From Sphingomonas sp. (GTDB taxonomy: Bacteria > Pseudomonadota > Alphaproteobacteria > Sphingomonadales > Sphingomonadaceae), in NCBI GenBank assembly GCA_013812805.1, contig JACCSV010000344.1, positions 1 through 6,173 of the forward strand: a stretch of DNA of 6,173 nt. Reading direction: 5' to 3'. The notes under the pieces are model-generated. The model made no database searches. It saw only the letters and a list, made by a program, of their open reading frames with translations, and was not told the DNA's origin. This document shows, in pieces, positions 1-6,173 of the stretch; within the stretch, counting starts at the first letter, position 1; every line of letters begins with the position of its first letter. Position numbers and translations under genes: made by a program.

Positions 1-1552
1 GCGCTTCGGCGCGTTGCTGGTCGGCGACGACGGCAAGGTGGTGCGGACGTTCGCGGTGGCCGAGGCGTTGCCGGCGCGAGTGACGCAGCGGGTCGACGCG
101 GGGGGCAGGACCCTGCTCCCGGGCCTGATCGACGCGCACGGGCATTTCTTCGGGCTTGGTTACGGCGCGTTGAGTCTCGACCTCACCGGCTCGACATCGA
201 TTCAGGATTTGCAGCAGCGGCTAGGCGCGCATGCGTCCGGGAAGGCCGGCACCGGCTGGATCGTTGGGCGCGGCTGGAACCAGGAATTATGGCCCGAGGC
301 GCGCTTTCCGACCGCCGCCGATCTCGACCCGATTGTCGGCGGTCGGCCGGTGGCGCTGGAGCGGGTCGACGGGCACGCATTGGTGGCCAATGGCGCGGCC
401 TTGCGGGCGGCGGGGATCACTGCGGCGACCAGGGATCCGACCGGCGGCAAGATCGAGCGCGACGCCGCCGGCAAGCCGACCGGGTTGCTGATCGACGCGG
501 CGATGGCGCTGGTGATGAGCAAAGTCCCGGCCGCGACCGCTTACGACCGCGACCGCGCGCTCGGCGAAGCGCAGAAGCTGATGCTCGGCTTCGGCCTGAC
601 GGCGATGGCCGACATGGGCACGTCGGTGGCGGAGTGGGAGGCGCTGCGCCGCGCCGCGGATGCCGGGCGGCTGCAGGTGCGGGTGATGTCCTATGCCGCG
701 GGCATCGAGGCGGCGACGTCAATCGGGCGGCCGAGCGGCTGGCTGGCTGGCGACCGGCTGCGTATGGGCGGGGTCAAGATCTACGGCGACGGCGCACTTG
801 GATCGCGCGGCGCCTGGCTGAAGCGGCCGTATGCCGACCAGCCGGACACGCGCGGCCTGCAATTTCTTGAGGACGCGGAGCTTTGGGGCCAGGTCAACAC
901 TGCCGCCGGCAGGGGCTTTCAGGTCGCCGTTCACGCGATCGGCGACGCCGCCAACGCGCAGGCGATTCGCACCTTCGAGCAGGCCGGCATAGCCTATCCC
1001 GGCGATCGCCGCTGGCGGATTGAGCATGCGCAGGTTGTCGACCCTGCCGACATCCCGCGGCTGGGGCCGGCGGGGATCATCGCCTCGATGCAGCCGACCC
1101 ACCAAACCAGCGACCGGACGATGGCGGAAAAGCGGCTCGATCCGCCGCGGCTGCAGGGCGCCTACGCGTGGCAGTCGATGCTCCGCTCCGGCGCGCGGCT
1201 GGCGTTCGGCTCCGACTTTCCCGTGGAATCGCCCAACCCGTTTCCCGGCCTGGGCGCGGCAATCAGCCGGCAGGATGCGAGCGGTGAGCCGGCGGGCGGC
1301 TGGTTTCCGGCGCAGCGGCTGAGCTTCCCACAGGCACTCAGCGCCTTCACCCGCGGGGCGGCTTACGCAGGGTTCGCGGAAGCGAAGATCGGCGCCCTGG
1401 AGCCCGGCAAATGGGCCGATTTCATCATCATCGACCGCGACATCAGCGCAGTCGATCCGCAGGCAGTCTACGGCACGCAGGTGCTCGAGACCTGGGTCGC
1501 CGGAAAGAAGGTGTTTTCGCGGACCGCTACCGCTCGCGGAGAGCGCGGCTAG
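1..1552 (+). CDS. YtcJ-type metal-dependent amidohydrolase, 5' end cut off by the window
   Basis: This is a member of the amidohydrolase_3 / YtcJ branch of the amidohydrolase superfamily, whose characterised relatives include N-substituted formamide deformylase. The substrate here is unknown. The frame is open from base 2, reading RFGALLVGDDG, so the first in-frame start-like codon (TTG at 14) is probably internal and the true start lies upstream; sphingomonad homologues usually begin with a signal peptide, which cannot be checked here. Counting residues from that TTG, the metal-ligand candidates are all present: H42 and H44 in DAHGHF, K255 in VKIYGDGALGSRGA (possible carboxylated lysine), H307 in VAVHAIGDA, H338 in RIEHAQ and D401 in FGSDFPVES. 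The C-terminal stretch at 460-474 (GALEPGKWADF) is the usual strand of the small composite beta domain. The last seven codons and the stop overlap the 3' end of the convergent dsbD gene. The family call is firm; hydrolase specificity is not. Confidence 0.93.
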   Translation, partial: RFGALLVGDDGKVVRTFAVAEALPARVTQRVDAGGRTLLPGLIDAHGHFFGLGYGALSLDLTGSTSIQDLQQRLGAHASGKAGTGWIVGRGWNQELWPEARFPTAADLDPIVGGRPVALERVDGHALVANGAALRAAGITAATRDPTGGKIERDAAGKPTGLLIDAAMALVMSKVPAATAYDRDRALGEAQKLMLGFGLTAMADMGTSVAEWEALRRAADAGRLQVRVMSYAAGIEAATSIGRPSGWLAGDRLRMGGVKIYGDGALGSRGAWLKRPYADQPDTRGLQFLEDAELWGQVNTAAGRGFQVAVHAIGDAANAQAIRTFEQAGIAYPGDRRWRIEHAQVVDPADIPRLGPAGIIASMQPTHQTSDRTMAEKRLDPPRLQGAYAWQSMLRSGARLAFGSDFPVESPNPFPGLGAAISRQDASGEPAGGWFPAQRLSFPQALSAFTRGAAYAGFAEAKIGALEPGKWADFIIIDRDISAVDPQAVYGTQVLETWVAGKKVFSRTATARGERG

Positions 1553-3506
1553 TCAGGATCGAGGGGGTGAGCAGCTGTGGCAGCTCCTCGGGCGGCTTGC
1601 CGGGTTCGTACCACAGGTAGAGCGGCACCCCCGCCCTGCCGCGGCTTTCGAGGAAGCGGGTGATTGCCGGGTCGCCGTCGGTCCAATCACCGACGAAGGT
1701 TTTCACGCCGGCTTGCTTGAAAGCGTCCTGCACCGCGTCGCGCTCGATCGCGGCGGCTTCGTTGACCTTGCAGCTCAGGCACCAGTCGGCGGTGAAATAG
1801 ACGAAGGCCGGACGGCCGGCCGTGAGCGTCGCCGAGACGGCCTTTGGGCTCCACCGGTCAGCGCCCGCGGGCAGCTGCGCCGCCGCGTTCGGCTCCGGCG
1901 CGCGCAGCACTGCCCCGGCGGAAACGAGCAAGGCCAATGCGGCGACTGTTGCACCGGCGCGGCGGCCTGAGCGCTGCGCAAAGCCCAGGCCGATAAGCAG
2001 CGCCGCCAGCATCGCGGCTGCAAGCATGCCGCTGGCCAGCCCTTCGCTGCCGCCGCGGCGGTACAGCAGCCACAATGCGGCGACCGCTGTCGCTGCCATC
2101 GGGATGGCGAGGAAACGCTGCAGCCGCTGCATCCACGGCCCGGGCGCGGGCAGCCGATTTCGCAAGGCCGGCACGAACGCCACCGCCACGAACGGCAGCG
2201 CCAGGCCAAGCCCGAGCGCGGCGAACACCAGCACCGAACTGCCGAGCGGCAGCAGCAGCGCGGTGCCGAGCGCGGCACCGAGGAACGGGCCGGCGCAGGG
2301 GGTGGCGACGAAGGCGGCGAGCGCTCCGGTGCCAAAGCTTCCCGCCGGGCGGGTGCTGCCGCTGACCGCGGGGACGGTGAACAGCCCGATCAGGTTAAGC
2401 GTGATCGCGACGCTTAGCAGCATCAGCAGCATGATCGTGCGGGGGTCCTGCAGCTGGAATGCCCAGCCCACGGCGCTGCCGCCGGCGCGGATCGCGAGCA
2501 GCGCCACGCCGAGCGAAGCGGTGCCGAGGATCGCGCCCGCCGCATAGCCAAGCGAATCGCGCCGCGCCTCCCGCTCGTCGCCGCCGCTTCTCGCCAGGTG
2601 CAGCGCCTTGATCGCCAGGATCGGGAAGACGCACGGCATCAAATTGAGCAGGATCCCGCCGGCAATCGCGCCGAGCACCGCGAACAGCAGCGCTTTCGTC
2701 CCCAGCTCAGCGATCGGCGAGCCCCCCGCCGGGACATCGCCCGGCGCGGCGGTGAACTCCAGCCCGCTGCCGTCTCCGAGCGCCAGAACGCCCGCGAACT
2801 GGCGCTCCGGTTCTCCCGTGCGCTGCAATTCGGCGATGATCAGGTCGCCGGACCGGCGGAAGCTCTGCGGCGCTGCGTAATCGACTCCATCCGTGATCGG
2901 GAACAGATAGGGCTTGTCGACCGAAGCTTCGCGCGGGAACGGGATCGCCACCCGGAGCGCATCGCCCTCGACCGCGAAGCGTCCGGCGCTGAGCAGCGGC
3001 CGCGGCAGCGCCCGCCGCCAGTCGTTGAAGCGGGTGTCCATCGTCGCCATCCCACCCGTCGGCAGGCTCAGCGAAAACCCGCCCTGCTCGGGAACGCAGA
3101 CCTCGTCAGTGCAGGCGAGCCAGCGCGCCTCCGCCCGGATCGGCACCGAGCCGGTGACGCCCGGCGGCACCTTCAGCCGCACCAAGATCGCATAATCGCG
3201 CTCGTAGACGTAGTTCATCAGCCCCGCGATCTCGAGCCGCGAGGGCAGGGGGTAGCGCAGCGGCCCCACCTCGAAGCCGGCCGGAAGCTGCCACTTCACT
3301 TCCATAGGCAGGCCGGCGTCGCCGGGGTTCTGCCAATAGCCGTGCCAGCCGGCCCGCGTGTGCATGACGATCGCCAGGTCGACTTCGCCGCCGGGACGCG
3401 CCGGCCCTTCGGCGACCAGCTCCAGCTGGATTGCGTTGACCGTCTGCGCGGCCGCCGGGCCAGCGAAGCCGAACATTGCGAATAGGAACAGGAGGCGCTG
3501 GAGCAT
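1527..3506 (-). CDS. dsbD: DsbD/ScsB-like transmembrane thiol:disulfide reductase
   Basis: This 659-residue inner-membrane protein should pass electrons from cytoplasmic thioredoxin to periplasmic thiol proteins, for example cytochrome c maturation or disulfide isomerase partners. Residues 1-20 form a signal peptide (MLQRLLFLFA, then a hydrophobic stretch ending PAAA before Q21). Residues about 25-265 are periplasmic and hold the pair C132/C137 in LACTDEVCVPE. About eight hydrophobic segments span 269-535, with C292 in NLMPCVFP and C404 in ATPCAGP matching the two conserved membrane cysteines. Residues about 545-659 form a thioredoxin fold with C576-L-S-C579 and a cis-proline at P628 (GVPLY). 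These six are the only cysteines. The periplasmic part is about 100 residues longer than that of E. coli DsbD, a layout closer to ScsB, so the exact subfamily is open. The ATG at 3506 is chosen because it opens the signal peptide and an in-frame TAA lies ten codons upstream (3537-3539). No Shine-Dalgarno sequence is visible. The gene lies 35 bp after metH on the same strand. Confidence 0.92.
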   Translation of the reverse strand: MLQRLLFLFAMFGFAGPAAAQTVNAIQLELVAEGPARPGGEVDLAIVMHTRAGWHGYWQNPGDAGLPMEVKWQLPAGFEVGPLRYPLPSRLEIAGLMNYVYERDYAILVRLKVPPGVTGSVPIRAEARWLACTDEVCVPEQGGFSLSLPTGGMATMDTRFNDWRRALPRPLLSAGRFAVEGDALRVAIPFPREASVDKPYLFPITDGVDYAAPQSFRRSGDLIIAELQRTGEPERQFAGVLALGDGSGLEFTAAPGDVPAGGSPIAELGTKALLFAVLGAIAGGILLNLMPCVFPILAIKALHLARSGGDEREARRDSLGYAAGAILGTASLGVALLAIRAGGSAVGWAFQLQDPRTIMLLMLLSVAITLNLIGLFTVPAVSGSTRPAGSFGTGALAAFVATPCAGPFLGAALGTALLLPLGSSVLVFAALGLGLALPFVAVAFVPALRNRLPAPGPWMQRLQRFLAIPMAATAVAALWLLYRRGGSEGLASGMLAAAMLAALLIGLGFAQRSGRRAGATVAALALLVSAGAVLRAPEPNAAAQLPAGADRWSPKAVSATLTAGRPAFVYFTADWCLSCKVNEAAAIERDAVQDAFKQAGVKTFVGDWTDGDPAITRFLESRGRAGVPLYLWYEPGKPPEELPQLLTPSILTSRALRER

Positions 3507-3541
3507 GGACAGTGCGCTATTAGACCGATCGCAAGCTTACT

Positions 3542-6139
3542 CTAGTCGAGATTGGGCCGGAGCCAGCGCTCGGCGGTCTCGATATCGACACCCCGCCGCG
3601 CCGCATAATCGTCGACCTGGTCGGCACCGACGCGCGCCACGCCGAAATACTGGCTGTCGCGGTGGCCGAAGTAGAAGCCGGACACCGCCGAGGTCGGCCA
3701 CATCGCGTAATTCTCGGTCAAAGTGACTCGGCCCGGATTTCCCCCGAGCATCTCGAACAGGATCGGCTTCAGGCTGTGATCGGGGCAGGCGGGATAGCCG
3801 GGTGCCGGGCGGATGCCCTGGAATTTCTCGCGGATCAGGTCGGCGTTGGACAGATGCTCCTCGGCATAGGCCCACAGACGATTGCGAACCTCGGCGTGGA
3901 GCACCTCCGCAAAGCTCTCCGCCAGGCGGTCGGCGAGCGCTTTGAGCAGGATGTCGGAATAATCGTCGTTTGCCTTCTTGAACCGCTCGAGGTGCGGCTC
4001 GAGCCCGTGAATTCCGACCGCGAAGCCGCCGATCCAGTCCTCGCCGTCGGGGTTGATGAAGTCGGCAAGGCACATGTTGGGCCGCCCGGCGCGCTTCTTC
4101 ACCTGCTGGCGAAGGAAGGGGATTCGGGTCCAGTCGTTGCCGGCCAGCACCAGCACGTCGTCGCCCTCGCGCTTGCAGCGCCACAGGCCGACCGTGCCCT
4201 TGGGGGTGAGCCAGCGCTCAGCGATCAGCGTGTCGAGCATCGCCTGGGCGTCGTCGAACAGGCTGGTGGCGCTCTCGCCGACCACGGGGTCATCGAGGAT
4301 CGAGGGATAATTTCCGGCAAGCTCCCAGGCGCGGAAGAAGGGCGTCCAGTCGATCGAGGGTCGCAGGTCGCGAAGCGGCCATTCGCCGAAATGGTGGACG
4401 CCGGGGAGGTGCGGCGGCGGAGCCTGGCCCTCGGGGTCGAACGCGAAGCCGTTGGCGCGCGCGTCGGCGAGGCTTGCAAGCTCGCTCTGGCCGCTGCGCG
4501 AGCGCGCCTGACGCAGTTGCTCATATTCGTCGGCGGCATTGGCAATCAGCGGCTCGCGCTGGGTGTCGGATACCAGGCTCGAGGCCACTCCCACCGCGCG
4601 GCTGGCGTCGAGCACGTGAATCACCGGCCCCTCGTAGGCGGGATCGATGCGAAGCGCAGTGTGCGCCTTGCTGGTGGTCGCGCCGCCGATCAGCAGCGGC
4701 GTCGTCAGGTTCAGCCGCTGCATCTCGCTGGCGACGGTGACCATCTCGTCCAGCGAGGGCGTGATCAGCCCGGACAGCCCGATCATGTCGGCATTATTGT
4801 CGTTCGCCGATTTGAGGATGTCCTGCCACGGCACCATGACGCCAAGGTCGATGACCTCGAAGCCGTTGCACTGCAGGACGACGCCGACGATGTTCTTGCC
4901 GATATCGTGGACGTCGCCCTTGACGGTGGCCATGACGACGCGGCCCTTGCCCTGCGTGGCGCCGGTCTTCTCTTTCTCCTCCTCGATAAAGGGGATCAGA
5001 TGGGCGACCGCTTTCTTCATCACCCGCGCCGATTTCACCACCTGAGGAAGGAACATCTTGCCCGACCCGAACAGGTCGCCGACGATGTCCATCCCGTCCA
5101 TCAGCGGGCCTTCGATCACCTCAATCGGTCGAGCGTAATTGTGCCGCGCTTCCTCGGTGTCGGCGACGATATCGGCGTCGATGCCCTTGACCAAAGCGTA
5201 GGACAGTCGCTCCGCAACCGGCAGCGAGCGCCACTCGGCGGCCGCTTTTTCCGCCGCCGGGTCCGAATCGCGGAAGCGCTCGGCGATCGTAATCAGCCGC
5301 TCAGTCGAATCGTCGCGGCGGTCGAGGATCACATCCTCGCAAGCGTCGCGAAGCTCAGCGTCGATCGCGTCATAGACGTCGAGCTGCCCGGCGTTGACGA
5401 TCGCCATGTCCATGCCGGCGGGGATCGCGTGGTAGAGGAAGACGCTGTGCATCGCCCGGCGTACCGGCTCGTTGCCGCGGAACGAGAAGCTGAGGTTCGA
5501 CAGGCCGCCGGAGATATGCACGCCAGAGCACCGGGAGCGGATCTCGCGCGCCGCCTCGATGAAGTCGAGCGCGTAGCGGCGGTGCTCGTCGATGCCGGTA
5601 GCGACCGCGAAGACATTGGGGTCGAAGATGATGTCTTGCGGATCGGTGCCGTCATTGGTGAGCAGCCGGTAGGCGCGCTCGCAGATGGCAATCTTGCGCT
5701 CCGCCGTGTCGGCCTGGCCAACCTCGTCGAACGCCATAACCACCACCGCGGCGCCGTAGGCCCGGCACTTGCCCGCAAGCTCGAGGAACGGGCCCTCGCC
5801 TTCCTTCATCGAGATGGAGTTGACGATCGGCTTGCCCGACACGCACTTGAGTCCCGCCTCGATGACGCTCCACTTGGAGCTGTCGATCATCACGGGGACG
5901 CGGGCGATATCGGGCTCGGCGGCGATGCGCTTCAAAAAGATCGTCATTGCCTGCTTGCTGTCGAGCAACGCCTCGTCCATGTTGACGTCGACGATCTGGG
6001 CGCCGTTCTCGACCTGGCTGCGCGCGACCTCTACCGCGGCGTCATAATCGCCGGCCAGAATCAGCTTCTTGAACTTGGCGGAGCCGGTGACGTTGGTCCG
6101 CTCGCCGATATTGACGAAGCGCGCGCCGGCGGCGGCCAC
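3542..6139 (-). CDS. metH: Methionine synthase, cobalamin-dependent, C-terminal part (MetH2: folate, B12 and AdoMet modules)
   Basis: This cytoplasmic enzyme moves the methyl group of 5-methyltetrahydrofolate through cobalamin to homocysteine. The 865-residue product starts directly at the pterin-binding module (FVNIGERTNVTGSAKF, from residue 8), which sits near residue 355 of the 1227-residue E. coli MetH, so the homocysteine/zinc module is absent and must be a separate protein. Pterin module (about 8-300): VNSIS at 106-110, FDPNVFAVATG at 172-182, SNLSFSFRG at 214-222. B12 cap: about 343-377. B12-binding domain: DVHDIG at 409-414, where H411 is the lower cobalt ligand, with D409 and S462 completing the relay known in E. 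coli; GLSGL at 454-458; IGGATTS at 484-490. AdoMet reactivation domain (about 540-865): DWTPFF at 597-602, RPAPGYPACP at 777-786, GFYFGHRDSQYFGV at 821-834. The start chosen is GTG at 6139, with GGTGA (6144-6148) 4 nt upstream as a possible ribosome-binding site. The frame stays open to the right edge, so a start beyond the window is not excluded. Confidence 0.95.
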   Translation of the reverse strand: MAAAGARFVNIGERTNVTGSAKFKKLILAGDYDAAVEVARSQVENGAQIVDVNMDEALLDSKQAMTIFLKRIAAEPDIARVPVMIDSSKWSVIEAGLKCVSGKPIVNSISMKEGEGPFLELAGKCRAYGAAVVVMAFDEVGQADTAERKIAICERAYRLLTNDGTDPQDIIFDPNVFAVATGIDEHRRYALDFIEAAREIRSRCSGVHISGGLSNLSFSFRGNEPVRRAMHSVFLYHAIPAGMDMAIVNAGQLDVYDAIDAELRDACEDVILDRRDDSTERLITIAERFRDSDPAAEKAAAEWRSLPVAERLSYALVKGIDADIVADTEEARHNYARPIEVIEGPLMDGMDIVGDLFGSGKMFLPQVVKSARVMKKAVAHLIPFIEEEKEKTGATQGKGRVVMATVKGDVHDIGKNIVGVVLQCNGFEVIDLGVMVPWQDILKSANDNNADMIGLSGLITPSLDEMVTVASEMQRLNLTTPLLIGGATTSKAHTALRIDPAYEGPVIHVLDASRAVGVASSLVSDTQREPLIANAADEYEQLRQARSRSGQSELASLADARANGFAFDPEGQAPPPHLPGVHHFGEWPLRDLRPSIDWTPFFRAWELAGNYPSILDDPVVGESATSLFDDAQAMLDTLIAERWLTPKGTVGLWRCKREGDDVLVLAGNDWTRIPFLRQQVKKRAGRPNMCLADFINPDGEDWIGGFAVGIHGLEPHLERFKKANDDYSDILLKALADRLAESFAEVLHAEVRNRLWAYAEEHLSNADLIREKFQGIRPAPGYPACPDHSLKPILFEMLGGNPGRVTLTENYAMWPTSAVSGFYFGHRDSQYFGVARVGADQVDDYAARRGVDIETAERWLRPNLD

Positions 6140-6143
6140 GCCC

Positions 6144-6173
6144 TCACCCGTTCGTCCCGAGCCTGTCGAGGGA
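6144..6173 (-). CDS. Possible C-terminal tail of an upstream gene, read from the repeat
   Basis: On the - strand, in a frame different from metH, the repeat reads SLDRLGTNG followed by a TGA stop at 6146-6144, four bases before the metH GTG. Repeat-derived tails of this kind occur at the ends of sphingomonad proteins, as I recall. If real, an upstream gene on the same strand ends here; a separate homocysteine S-methyltransferase (metH1) would fit, since MetH2 needs such a partner. Only ten codons are visible, so this may equally be non-coding spacer or an untranslated part of the metH leader. Confidence 0.25.
   Translation of the reverse strand, partial: SLDRLGTNG
6149..6173. repeat. REP-like dispersed repeat of sphingomonad type, cut by the window edge
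   Basis: The + strand holds GTTCGTCCCGAG at 6150-6161 followed by CCTGTCGAGGGA to the edge. From memory this closely resembles a short, very abundant palindromic repeat of sphingomonad genomes (consensus like GTTCGTCCTGAG, CTTGTCGA, AGGAC). Inverted arms are visible: TCCC at 6155-6158 pairs with GGGA at 6170-6173, and CGA at 6158-6160 can pair with TCG at 6166-6168. The element ends abruptly at the edge, so its full length is unknown. Only one copy is in this window, so its repetitive nature is recalled and cannot be shown here. Confidence 0.6.

Noticed and set aside
14..16. TTG at 14 as the start codon of the amidohydrolase
   Set aside because: The frame is open to the window edge and the residues before it (RFGA) continue the first beta strand expected for the family, so the gene is better read as truncated by the window.
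737..750. Short GGCT tandem run (CGGCTGGCTGGCTGG) as a possible phase-variable repeat
   Set aside because: Only about three units, within a conserved part of the amidohydrolase, and in frame with normal codons. Too short to suggest slippage control.
1569..1589. Imperfect hairpin GAG-c-AGCTG, loop TGG, CAGCT-c-CTC, 17 bp after the amidohydrolase stop, as a terminator
   Set aside because: The stem has a C-C mismatch, no T tract follows on either strand, and it lies inside dsbD coding sequence. Chance pairing in GC-rich DNA explains it.
1822..2547. A 241-codon open frame on the + strand, antisense to the membrane part of dsbD
   Set aside because: Low-complexity Ala/Ser/Pro/Arg composition and full overlap with conserved DsbD transmembrane segments mark it as a shadow.
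2598..3485. A 295-codon open frame on the + strand, antisense to dsbD
   Set aside because: It mirrors a GC-rich gene with clear signal peptide, membrane segments and cysteine motifs. Its translation is rich in Arg, Ala and Asp with no recognisable motif, as expected for a shadow frame in high-GC DNA.
3537..4184. A 215-codon open frame on the - strand inside the 3' end of metH
   Set aside because: It is a shifted frame of the conserved AdoMet domain, whose motifs (RPAPGYPACP, GFYFGHRDSQ) are all in the metH frame. Nothing supports it as a gene.
6140..6173. Cobalamin or SAM riboswitch in front of metH
   Set aside because: Only 34 bases upstream of the metH start are in the window and they are mostly the repeat. 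There is no room for a riboswitch, so its presence further upstream can be neither supported nor excluded.

Overview
The window is GC-rich bacterial DNA packed with coding sequence. It holds three genes: the 3' part of a YtcJ-type metal-dependent amidohydrolase on the + strand, and two colinear genes on the - strand, a DsbD/ScsB-type transmembrane thiol:disulfide reductase and the C-terminal part of cobalamin-dependent methionine synthase (MetH2). Three things suggest an alphaproteobacterium, most likely of the order Sphingomonadales: a methionine synthase without its homocysteine-binding module, the style of the three proteins, and a short dispersed repeat at the right edge that I recall as common in sphingomonad genomes. 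The placement is inferred from memory of these families, not from a search.

Layout. Positions 1-1552 (+) encode the amidohydrolase. Its reading frame is open to the left edge, so the N-terminus, including any signal peptide, lies outside the window. It converges with dsbD (3506-1527, -), and the two coding regions overlap tail to tail by 26 bp (1527-1552), leaving no room for a terminator between them. dsbD starts 35 bp after the stop of metH (6139-3542, -), so the two may be co-transcribed in the order metH then dsbD. At the right edge, just before the metH GTG start, lies a REP-like repeat (6149-6173). In another frame this repeat reads into a TGA stop 4 bp before metH, which may be the tail of an upstream gene. 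metH1, encoding the missing homocysteine module, would be the natural candidate, but it is not visible.

Function. MetH2 carries the methyltetrahydrofolate, cobalamin and AdoMet-reactivation modules with their key residues intact. It would make methionine in the cytoplasm together with a separate homocysteine-binding partner. The DsbD-like protein has exactly six cysteines in three pairs and should carry electrons from cytoplasmic thioredoxin to periplasmic thiol proteins. The amidohydrolase has a complete set of metal-ligand candidates, but its substrate cannot be told from sequence. No functional link between the three genes is evident. No RNA gene, CRISPR array, insertion sequence or undescribed system was found. 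The points worth a second look are the repeat at the metH boundary, the split MetH, the overlapping convergent 3' ends and the enlarged periplasmic part of DsbD.
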